Source of the DNA: Pollenia angustigena
Lineage: Eukaryota; Arthropoda; Insecta; Diptera; Polleniidae
Assembly: GCA_930367215.1 (NCBI GenBank)
Contig: OV884059.1
Span: forward strand, 146,442,511-146,506,510
Direction of reading: 5' to 3'
DNA: 64,000 nt
Made by a program: the position numbers and the translations under genes. Under the pieces are notes generated by a model. That model saw nothing but the letters and a program-made list of their open reading frames with translations. It searched no databases and had not been told where the DNA came from. Below, piece after piece: positions 55,670 through 64,000 of the stretch. Position 1 is the first letter of the stretch. Each line of letters begins with the position of its first letter.

Positions 55670-57169
55670 TACTCACAATTCATAAAGATCATGTAATAAA
55701 AACGTAACAAAAAAACATAAAAATTTTATTTTTATCAATATTTGATTATTGATGTAAAAATTACAAAACTTTTTGTGTCAACAAATACACCAAAAAACAA
55801 ATATTTATACAAATTACTAAAAAAAATGTAAAAATAATACAAAATATAAAAAAAAATCGGGATCCCGAAAATCCCGGGATTAAAAGTCAGAAATCCCGAG
55901 ATTTGGGATTCGCCTAATCCCGATTGGAAGCCCTAATTTATACTAGGGTTTCACATACGGGATTTCCCGGGAAAATAATATTCCGAGAAATTTGTACGGG
56001 AATCCCCGGGATTTTTTTTTTATTTAATCATGGCAACGTTACAACTGCTTAGATTTGTCGGATAAGATTCTGAAAATGCGATGATTCGATTCAAACAAAG
56101 TAATTTTTTTTTTTAAAAAGGAATCACAAGTTTTGGAAGGAAGTGCCGAGAAAACAGAAAGTGGCCAAAGTTTATATAATGTTCTTTTGACAGCAAGCAT
56201 CTGTATAAAGGGAACGTATTTTTTCATAACAGGTCTTTTATTGATTAAAATTATAAAAATGCTGTTAAACGGTTCTGTGAATGCTTATTCTGTACTAAAA
56301 TTCTATTTTCAAAGAAATATTTTGTTTATGTCAATGCTATTGGCTTTGCATATAAAGAACTGACATTTTTTTATTTTTCTACTAACGTTTAATATTTAAT
56401 AGATCTCATGAATTGTTATTTGTTTTATGTTTAAATAAATAAACTTATATTTTGCTCCGTTTTAAATTAAGCGGGATTTCCCGCGAAATTGAAAAATAAA
56501 TCTTGCTCTCCCGGGTAATAAAAAATACTCACATTGCACTTAAAAATCGATTTGTTAATTTAAATTTAATATTTCGTAATAACTTTACATCTGGCATCTT
56601 CTTCTATTTTAATTTCATCTCCGGTTAATTTTTGCTCCACTACTTCTCATTTTCACTCATTGAGTTTTTTTATATTTTTGTTGTACGAGTAGTTGTTTTT
56701 TTAATGCTGTGTAAAAGTGTTTGTGTGTGTATTTATGTGAATATATTGGATGCCATTGAGTTTTGGAGCATTGAACTTTAATGTGTGTTTGAGCTTTTTT
56801 GTTATTGTCATTACTTTTTTTGTATTTCATTTAGCTACTCTTCTTATTTTCAGTGTTTTTTCGCATTTTATTCTTACTTTAAAAATCGATTTTGTAAATA
56901 ATTTTATTCCTTAATATTAAAAAAAGTACTAGGGAGTTGCGATTGATCGGTAAATCAAGATTTGTATTAATTAGAATACTAATTATTTAATATTTCTAAT
57001 TGCCTAATATTTCTGATTAATCTGAGGTCTTATTAATTGAATAATTAAAATGTTGATCAATTAGGTTAAAATAACATTATTTAATAATGCTTAAGCCAAA
57101 AAAAGTGATAAAAATTTAACAAAATAAAACTATTGTTGTGAGTAATTATAACTGTTTAACTCACAAGAG
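55670..57169. other. Stretch with eroded element ends, no gene
   Basis: 'cctaatcccgattggaagcc' (55913) ends in CCCTA and 'tagggtttcacatacgggat' (55949) begins with TAGGG, both like hAT termini; 'tcccggga'-type motifs recur at 1200-1250, 55870-56010 and 56470-56515. No matching partners were fixed. The 76-codon frame at 56133-56363 is unrecognised. Confidence 0.4.
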
Positions 57170-57315
57170 GAGTTCAAAATTTGGTGCAAATGGCCTTGTA
57201 AAAAAGCAAATGCAAAAATCAAAATTCGCAGTGTTCCCGTAAGATTTCATAAAAGGGCAACCTATTTTGCGTTTGCTTCTTCGCAAGGCCATTTGCACCA
57301 AACACAAAAAAAAAC
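57170..57315. repeat. Degraded GCGGAGTT-family MITE (copy 3)
   Basis: 'aggagttcaaaatttggtgc' and 'aaatggccttg' are mirrored by 'caaggccatttgcaccaaa', as in 17996-18163, but the extreme ends are eroded. Confidence 0.65.
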
Positions 57316-57461
57316 CTACTCTTTAAGTGTACGAAAAGCCATGAGAATCTGATGTAAGGCCCTAAGTGCAGAATTTATAAAAGTGCAAAATATAAATAAA
57401 AAAAAACTTATAAAACATAGAGAAAAACTATTCTAATTCGATTCTATCGTATCGAATAAAC

Positions 57462-57647
57462 TATCGAATTTTTTTTGCATACGATACACTGACGTATCGA
57501 ATTAAAACTCGATAAATGTAATGTCGAGTTACTCGATATCGAATGCTATTATTCGATATCGACATTTCATTCGATATCGAGTTTCATAATACCAAAATAA
57601 ATAATTTGGATCAATTTTGCTCGATATCGTATGCGGTGATTAGACCC
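57462..57647. mobile_element. Copy of the GGGTCTAATCACC MITE, left end eroded
   Basis: The right end 'cgtatgcggtgattagaccc' followed by CTG (57648-57650) is identical in form to the 35686 family, in inverse orientation. The left end is recognisable only to 'ttttttttgcatacgat'. Confidence 0.8.
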
Positions 57648-57979
57648 CTGATTAATCAAATTATAACATTTTTAATAACAGAAAAATAGATTAGTCAATA
57701 ATTTTATTAACCAAATTTTTAATTAATCGATTAATCGCACATCTCTAAAAAAATTCCTCTTTTTTTAAGACTCCATTATTGCATTAATGATGATTTTATG
57801 AATCTTAAAAGTGTATGATTGTTTTTAATTAATTTACAAATTTGAAATTGTAAAATAATTTTCAATAAATATTAAAGCTTGTATTGCGTGTGATTTTATT
57901 TAATAGTAGGTTAAATGAAGTGAGTTATAAATCAAGCAAATTTTGTACGAGTTTCAAAATATACTAAATTGATATTAAT

Positions 57980-58634
57980 CAAGGTTGGCAACCACTAATA
58001 ACAATACCGCTTAAATTAAATACCGGTACAGAAATAATTATTTTGTTCTCTTCAATACCGGTATCATACCGGCATAACCGTTTGGGTATTAAAAAATAAT
58101 ATCAATTTTTCAACGAGTAGAAAAAGATAACACTTGTGCTAATAAATAGATATAACTAGAAAGAATAAAGCTTCCTAGGTGCACTTCTTTTGGATCGATG
58201 TGGAAATTACTTTCTCAAGGATATTTCCGTTGAACAAGCAATTGATCATACCAAAGGAGTATGTGTGAAGATGGACACGATTAGCCAAAATTGCTGCATA
58301 GATCTTGATAAAGATAATAAAAGTTACAGTTTGAATTTATCATCAAACTGGATAATTTGTCTTTTTCGACAAATAATAACAATATACAAGAATTACTATG
58401 TTCCTTTAAAATAAATTTAATTTGAAAACAACTTTAATTTAAAAAATTTGCATTAAATTTAAAAAAAAAAAAAATCTTATACATATATACATATGTATGT
58501 ATACAAATAAAAGGTATGTCTTTTATAATAATATCTTTTTATTACCAAAATGCAAAATAGTTTAATGCCAATAAAGAAATAACAAATATTTTAATATGTA
58601 CCTATACCGAAATTCGTTTCGGTTGCCAACCTTG
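57980..58634. mobile_element. 655-bp hAT-type MITE, CAAGGTTGGCAACC ends
   Basis: CAAGGTTGGCAACC is mirrored exactly by GGTTGCCAACCTTG, flanked by an exact 8-bp duplication ATATTAAT (57972-57979, 58635-58642). 'taccggt' motifs repeat near the left end. The 74-codon frame at 58190-58414 has no recognised similarity. Confidence 0.93.
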
Positions 58635-59060
58635 ATATTAATTGAAAAAAAAATTAATTTTTGAAGCTATAGTTACAACTTTAACAAACACGGAAACTAT
58701 TCTACTATTAACAAAATAACAAAAATAATAACTTGTAGTAATATTTAAAGTAATTGCTAGTCTATTTACTTACGCTTTTGAAACCAAAGCTAAGTAGTTT
58801 TGAACCCCTATATTTTTTACGGATGATGGTTCTATAGGCTTTTTTTAACAGTTTTTTTTAAATACTTTTAAATAGAATAATTTTGAGATTTCGTAGTTAC
58901 AAACAAACATATTGATTTCGTTATATTTAGTGTCTGATGGGTCGATTACGGATAGAAACACAACTTCTGTTTCGTTGTTAAAAAGCAACGCAAATAACAT
59001 TTCAATTGGTATTAGGTATGGCAACATTGTTTATCTGCCAAAAAGTTATAGATAATGCTA

Positions 59061-59232
59061 TTTTGACAGTTTGTGCCAATTCACACGTTGCAAGTCTTAT
59101 TGATCAGCTTGCTACCTTATAGGCGAGAGAGAGTGAGAGAGAAACGTTTCTTTTCCTCTCGTCACTCCCGTTATAAAGTAGCAAGCTGATCAATAAGACT
59201 TGCAACGTGTGAATTGGCACAAACTGTCAAAA
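59061..59232. mobile_element. 172-bp MITE with perfect 55-bp inverted repeats
   Basis: TTTTGACAGTTTGTGCCAAT starts an arm repeated exactly in reverse at the other end (59061-59115, 59178-59232). TA flanks both sides (59059-59060, 59233-59234). The loop carries 'gcgagagagagtgagagaga'. A diverged relative is at 36225-36310. Confidence 0.92.
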
Positions 59233-60215
59233 TAAACTAAAAATTGATATAACAAATTGAAAAAAAAAACGAACAAAAAAGTGATTCAAAGTGTATAAAA
59301 AAATATGCTTAGTTCCGTTTGTTGTTCCAGCGCGTAAATATTTTGCTGCTCAGTCTCTTGTTCCAAAACTTCAGGCGTGCTACTCTATATTGCATTGCGA
59401 AAGAAAATGGTAGTAAGTCCACAGATCCAGTTTTTGGAAATAAAGCGTGAACAAATTGTTTCCATGCGTCAAATATACTCAGGAGGCAACCAGTCCAGAA
59501 TCGATGAGGTCCCAGGAGCTACTGGTTCCCTTGCTACTAGATAAGACCCTGGTCAGTTGCGATCTCAGGAGATCTTCCAATTTTAACTTCCAGACAAGTT
59601 TCTGGGATATACACACTCCCAGGGGATATAAATTGGCAAATAGGATAATAATAACTTAAAACGCAAACCGAAATATTTAAAGCCGGTCTAATTCATACTT
59701 ATAAAAAATATTTTTAATTATTTTGAAATCCACTATTTTTAAAACACTGTCCCTTCTAACTAAAACTTATCTAAAACAAACTAATGGGATAACACTTCAC
59801 TTCACAGAATTGAACAATGAAAGCATTAATAAAAAAAATAAAAAATAATCAAGTGAATTAAACATTTTATCAAGTGAATTAAACGTTTAATTGATAATAT
59901 TAATTTGTTAACTGGTGCAAATTGAAATAATTTTTTAATTAATATCACAATATTTTAAATTGAAATCAATTTAAATTGTTATCTGTGTACAGTAGTAGAA
60001 GATATAAACAATAGCTTGATTTTAAAAACAAATAGATATCTTAGTGCAAAATTCGTCTTTTGTGGCATTTCAAGTATCTAGTTAAACATTTTATTTAAAT
60101 GAGTTGTATTTTTAACGAAATGAAAACGAGAAAACTCTTTTGTTCAACCAACATATTTCATAATGGTAATCTTTTAAATTGATAACCTCACAGTTGAAAC
60201 ACATTTTTTTAATGT
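59233..60215. other. Stretch downstream of the secreted-protein gene, no gene seen
   Basis: 59440-59640 is less AT-rich, with an open frame of 70 codons (59447-59659) that I do not recognise. The rest is AT-rich. Confidence 0.4.
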
Positions 60216-60223
60216 TCCTTAGT

Positions 60224-60233
60224 TTTATTTATT
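60224..60233 (-). terminator. Polyadenylation signals for the secreted-protein gene
   Basis: Two overlapping AATAAA hexamers on the minus strand lie about 80 bases past the stop codon at 60312, a normal distance for a short fly 3' UTR. Confidence 0.65.
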
Positions 60234-60311
60234 GGTGAATTGAAAATATTTTCCAATTCCAATAAAGGCAAATGCCTTTTTTTTAACAAAAATACATTCG
60301 GTGTTTATCTT

Positions 60312-60845
60312 TTAAGCAACTATTTCAGCACATGTTGCAATGCGTGAACCAAAGGTGTCCAAAAAGTATTTGAAATTTGTCATGGCTATTTTGACACAAG
60401 CACCGCTGCTATAAGATTGTTGTAAACCCGAAACTATATCACTGTTTGTTTTCTGAAAAGATGTCAACAAGTTGGCCATTTCGGTTTTTAGTTTTCTTGC
60501 ACATTTAGCTTTAGGAACAGTGTCAGCATCTTGATCTTCATCATAACCAGCATTATCGCAATCAAAGTCATTGATGTCAAATACGTTGGATGTGATTTCC
60601 ATAAGATCAGTGGCATCAACCAGTTCTGTGGATAGATCTGCTTCTTGTTCACATTTCTTTTTAATTTCAAAGGAAAACTCATCAGCAGCATCCTCTAAAC
60701 TGAGTACAGACTCCACCAGGCAATTAATGCCTTGTAAATTTTTAATGCTTGTTGCAACATTGTTATTGAAATCGTCACTGAATGATCCTTCTACCACTTT
60801 GCTTAGGGAAATGGATAAAAGTACAAATGCAATTTTAGCAAACAT
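60312..60845 (-). CDS. Small secreted six-cysteine protein, 177 aa
   Basis: A single open exon. Residues 1-20 form a signal peptide (positive start MFAK, hydrophobic IAFVLLSISLS, cleavage likely after VVEG), so the product is probably secreted. The mature part is acidic, with six cysteines (42, 65, 96, 115, 150, 172), which would allow three disulphides, and an Asp-rich stretch at 90-107. The start is chosen because it is the first Met, precedes the signal peptide and has a good fly context (CAACAAAATG). It resembles in size and layout short fly secreted families of unknown function such as DUF725, but I could not align it and give no function. It shares no repeats with the neighbouring transposons and is the only gene here with complete promoter and tail signals. 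Confidence 0.85.
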   Translation of the reverse strand: MFAKIAFVLLSISLSKVVEGSFSDDFNNNVATSIKNLQGINCLVESVLSLEDAADEFSFEIKKKCEQEADLSTELVDATDLMEITSNVFDINDFDCDNAGYDEDQDADTVPKAKCARKLKTEMANLLTSFQKTNSDIVSGLQQSYSSGACVKIAMTNFKYFLDTFGSRIATCAEIVA

Positions 60846-60893
60846 TTTGTTGATAGTTTTCTCTTACGAATTTGTATTTCAAGCACTTTTACG

Positions 60894-60931
60894 AACTAAT
60901 ACATTTTTTAGTTTTTTCTATTCTTTATATA
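60894..60931 (-). promoter_or_regulatory. TATA box and initiator of the secreted-protein gene
   Basis: On the minus strand CTATATAAAG places TATATAAAG at 60931-60923. About 34 bases on, TTAGTT (60899-60894) fits an initiator with A at 60897, giving a 5' UTR of about 52 bases before the ATG at 60845. A TATA-driven promoter suits a strongly or stage-specifically expressed secreted product (inference). Confidence 0.7.
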
Positions 60932-61514
60932 GTGAAAAATTTATTTGCATAATAAATAAGTTTGTTTGCATTTTAACAAGTGTTTGCATTTCAATTTATA
61001 ATTGGAAAAAAGAATTGTTTATTTCTTTTCAATAATTATAACAAATCAAAAAAAAATAAACAAATCAAATTTTTATATACATAAATATTAAATTAAGTTA
61101 AATTTCGAGCATCTGAGAATTTTAAAGTATTTGTACTTGAGTTAATTAAAAATAGTCGTCTTTTAAGTGGCATCAGTGCTACTGTTTAATTTGATAAAAA
61201 AAAACAATTAGTTTTGCTACCAATTCGTAAATATTTATATGATAAAATACAATATAGGATATTCAACAACATTCATGAAATGGAGCAGACAATTTTGCAT
61301 TTTGGCGGTTAACACTAACTATAAATAGAAATTAATGTTGCCTCCATCAACATTGGTCCAAATTACTTCATATTTGCAATTGGGTGTCTCCTCTTGTTTT
61401 AATCCAGTGACGGGCACATTTGCAAATCCTATGTACGCGTGCATAGGAATAAAAATGCTGCTTGTGCGACGTCGACACATGTACACTATAAACTTCTTTG
61501 TGTGGCTGTGACAA
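60932..61514. other. Upstream region of the secreted-protein gene
   Basis: AT-rich; may hold regulatory sequence but no specific site is recognised. Confidence 0.35.
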
Positions 61515-61914
61515 CCCAGTTGGCCATGTCTTGAAGACATCCTTGACGACGCGTGTACGACCATATAAAATCCTTGACGACGCGTAGGCGACCGTCCAAG
61601 CAAATCGTCAACGACTTTTTCACACAAATGTCCGCAAAATCGTTCACGACTAATGAGCGACATTATCGCTCATATGTCGTTGACGATCATATGGGCGACG
61701 CTGTCGTTGACGATATATGAGCGACAATATCGCTTATTATGTCGTCGACGACCATATGGGCGACAATATAGCTCATTAGTCGTGAACGATTTGGCGGACA
61801 TTTGTTTGAAAAAGTCGTCGACGATTTGCCTGGACGGTCGTCTACGCGTCCTCAAGGATTTTATATGGTCGTACACGCGTCGTCAAGGATGTCTTCAAGA
61901 CATGGCCAAATGGG
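61515..61914. repeat. 400-bp near-perfect palindrome
   Basis: Left arm from 'ccagttggccatgtcttgaa' runs through 'gacgacgcgtgtacgaccat', 'caaatcgtc', 'gttcacgactaatgagcgac' to a centre near 61714; the right arm repeats this in reverse with scattered changes. 'catatgggcgac' and 'cgacattatcgctcat'-type blocks recur within each arm. Confidence 0.88.
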
Positions 61915-62214
61915 CATGAATATTACGTGTCGATTTTTTCTAAAAGTAAAAAAATAAAAATTTTGAGTTAATACCCTCTTGTTGACATTTTAGTTATACT
62001 TACCAAATTAATTAACAAAATAAACAAAACAGCAAATCACAATTGTTAAAAAATCACAGAGCAAAACTAAACCTTTACCACGCACTTTAAAAATTCAACT
62101 AAATAATTTTACATGTTTTTTTGTTTGTGATTTCTTTCTTTTGTCGTTATTGCCCCGTTATTTTTAAGAAAAAGTTGAAGCAAATTTTAGGTATTGTCTT
62201 TCATCTTTTATTTT

Positions 62215-62700
62215 TCGCTTATGTTGTCCTCAAACAAATCTTATTGAAGACAAGATGACCGAAAATTGCATGCATTTTGTCGTCAATGTGGTTTTAAACA
62301 CGACAAAATGCATGAAGTAGTCGCTTATGTTGTCCTCAATCAAGTCTTATTGAAGACAAGATGACCGACAATTGCATGCATTTTGTCGCCAATGTGGTTT
62401 TAAACACGACAACATGCATGCAGTGGTCGCTTATGTTGTCCTCAATCAATTCTTATTGAAGACAAGATGACCGACAATTGCATGCATTTTGTCGTCAATG
62501 TGGTTTTAAACACGACAACATGCATGCAGTGGTCGCTTATGTTGTCCTCAATCAAGTCTTATTGAAGACAAGATGACCGACAATTGCATGCATTTTGTCG
62601 TCAATGTGGTTTGAAACACGACAACATGCATGCAATGGTCGCTTATGTTGTCCTCATTAAAGTATTATTTAAGGCAAATACGATTTTAAACACGACAAAA
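62215..62700 (+). repeat. 106-bp tandem array, four full units and a partial fifth
   Basis: 'tcgcttatgttgtcctca' starts units at 62215, 62321, 62427, 62533 and 62639, exactly 106 bases apart. Each unit contains an inner palindrome, 'gcatgcattttgtcgt' against 'acgacaacatgcatgc'. The fifth unit is shortened and diverged. Confidence 0.92.
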
Positions 62701-62927
62701 TACACGTTTTGTTACTTAAGTTTTCGTCATCAATGTTATATAAGCGACAAATTCTAAATTGTCCTGAGGACATCGTAGACGACATTTGCGTCTAGGACCA
62801 TTTTGCCAACTGGGAATGTACGTTCGGCTGTTGCTTTGTTGTTATTTCGTCAACACAAGCATAAATGTGATAGTATGTGTGTGCCCTTCACTGTTTTAAT
62901 CAGTCCCTTGTTTAATTCTTTATATTA

Positions 62928-63410
62928 CACGTAGAGCAAAAACATGTTTTAATATGGTCACCTTCAACCAAACTATTTTTAAACGAAATTTTTAACATTA
63001 TGGTTAATAAAACCATATAATTGTCAGCGAAAACCATATTATGGTTAAATTAGTCCTTGATTAAGAACCCATAACCATATTATGGTTGCCTCTAAAAATG
63101 TTATGGTTAAATATGATAATAATTTGTTTTTAAATTTACAATAGTATTTTCCTCTTTTTCAAGAGCAACATACTATGGTTAAAAACCAACCATGCTGTTA
63201 AGTGCTAGGCAAATTTAAGTTATTTTTAACCATAACATGTTTGGAGGCAACAATAATATGGTTGGGGCTTCTTGATAGAGGCCTGACTTAACCATAACAT
63301 GGTTACCGCTGACAATAATATGGTTATATTAAACACAATATGTTTAAAATTTTCTTTAAAAATAGTTTGGTTGGAGGTGACCATATTCAAACATGTTTTT
63401 TCTCTGGGTG
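62928..63410. mobile_element. 483-bp TA-flanked MITE, same family as 42487
   Basis: CACGTAGAGCAAAAACATG at the left is mirrored by 'catgttttttctctgggtg' at the right, with TA on both sides (62926-62927, 63411-63412). The interior repeats AACCATATTATGGTT-like palindromes many times. Confidence 0.88.
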
Positions 63411-63426
63411 TATAAATCCTATAGCG

Positions 63427-63490
63427 TCTCCCCGGTAGCCTAGCTGGTAATGAGTTAGTCAAATCATTTCGTAATATCACCAGAGATGCC
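63427..63490 (+). other. Possible tRNA-derived SINE head (A box only)
   Basis: 'ccccggtagcctagctggta' contains TAGCCTAGCTGG, an exact match to the polymerase III A-box consensus TRGCNNAGYNGG. No good B box (GGTTCGANTCC) follows within 70 bases and no cloverleaf could be drawn, so this is not a tRNA gene. A truncated SINE or tRNA relic is possible. Confidence 0.3.
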
Positions 63491-64000
63491 TCCATTTAAA
63501 AATATATGTATATAATAATTAGAATACAGCTAATTAGTTTTAAAGTTGAACATTTTTTTTGAAGTATTTTGAATTGTTTTTGTTTTTTTTTACAAGAACA
63601 CACACTTATAGGTAGGTATAAGCGATTTGTATTTACATTGCTCATAATATTTGTTGACTTTTGTTACATTTTGTTTTGACAGTCTTCATAGAAAGTTTAT
63701 TTGAGGGCAGGTTAAAGTTTCCCAGCTCTGGCACATTCTTATTGCTAATCGGCATAAGAAACCATGTGACCCTTACATTTTAGGTATCAAATATGTTCAG
63801 CAAATGTATGTAAAATACTACGGACAACATTTTTGTAGAATATTTCAACCCTCTAACTCCACCAGGTATGGGTCTTTTGCGTCCTTCTTTTAAAAAAGAG
63901 CAAAAACACCATTAAAACAATGATTTGAGGGGTTAAAATGTTCCGCAAAAATATTATCCGTTACATTACAACAAAAATAATGAAAAGCAAAATCAAAACA
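63491..64000. other. AT-rich stretch to the window end, nothing recognised
   Basis: No element ends or coding region are seen. Confidence 0.4.

Larger units (their letters stand above)
61515..62814. mobile_element. CpG-rich inverted-repeat element, CCCAGTTGGC ends
   Basis: CCCAGTTGGCCATG at the left is mirrored by 'ccattttgccaactggg' at the right. The left third is a 400-bp palindrome (61515-61914) and the right part a 106-bp tandem array (62215-62700). The target duplication is not clear. The many GTCGTCGACG-type motifs contrast with surrounding AT-rich DNA. The open frames over 61319-61919 come from the palindrome. Confidence 0.8.

Noticed and set aside
56133..56363. 76-codon plus-strand frame with a hydrophobic segment
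   Set aside because: It lies in repeat-rich DNA between eroded element ends, has no recognisable domain and no regulatory signals.
61319..61919. Frames of 114, 88 and 68 codons on both strands
   Set aside because: They arise from the 400-bp palindrome and its flank, which automatically gives mirrored frames; no protein features.
62215..62700. CRISPR-like array
   Set aside because: The whole 106-bp unit is repeated without variable spacers, in a eukaryotic transposon context.
63427..63490. tRNA gene
   Set aside because: Only the A box fits; there is no B box, acceptor pairing or anticodon arm.

Overview
This window is AT-rich eukaryotic DNA that looks like an intergenic, transposon-filled stretch of a higher fly genome (Diptera, probably a calyptrate such as a blowfly or house-fly relative). 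Reasons: Jockey-clade LINEs with the fly-type ORF1/ORF2 layout and an Inr+DPE promoter; hAT, Tc1/mariner (DD41D-like), pogo-like and Harbinger-like elements; dispersed repeats ending in 'actcttacttgtt' and 'gaccgactatactttct' of the kind common in fly intergenic DNA; and one compact secreted-protein gene with a fly-style start context. The taxon is inference. There are no bacterial operons, rRNA genes or CRISPR arrays.

Layout. 1-5,760: end of a Harbinger-like MITE, a 209-bp MITE, two nested TA-flanked inverted-repeat elements (1306-4284 and 1351-3389), and a 725-bp near-identical second copy of part of the inner one (4685-5409). 5,760-12,070: sparse repeats and a hAT copy with decayed transposase (9402-10608). 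12,070-20,710: nested hAT-like elements and MITEs, two oppositely oriented copies of one 0.54-kb MITE (13877-14421, 19505-20046), and a 5'-truncated Jockey-type LINE (18203-18919). 22,210-24,362: a DD41D-type mariner split by a 1.3-kb hAT-like element. 25,380-31,107: a hAT element split by a nearly intact 4.55-kb Jockey-clade LINE. 31,240-38,260: a mariner fragment, nested hAT MITEs, CTG-flanked and dispersed repeats, and a striking 1.8-kb Mutator-like/foldback element with TTATTTCAT/GGGG repeats. 40,080-44,120: further inverted-repeat elements. 46,414-51,960: a multi-level nest (hAT, then a pogo-like element, then a Harbinger-like MITE, a mariner fragment, another MITE and a second LINE). 52,522-55,669: a second pogo-like element with nested inverted-repeat elements. 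57,980-58,634: hAT MITE. 59,061-59,232: near-palindromic MITE. 61,515-62,814: CpG-rich palindrome plus a 106-bp tandem array. 62,928-63,410: TA-flanked MITE.

The only convincing host gene is the single-exon minus-strand gene at 60312-60845, encoding a 177-residue secreted six-cysteine protein, with TATA box, initiator, good start context and polyadenylation signal in the expected places. Everything else that looks coding belongs to transposons, mostly decayed. The strongest evidence throughout is exact target-site duplications and, in two cases, an uninterrupted paralogous site in the same window, which fix insertion boundaries and give an order of insertion.
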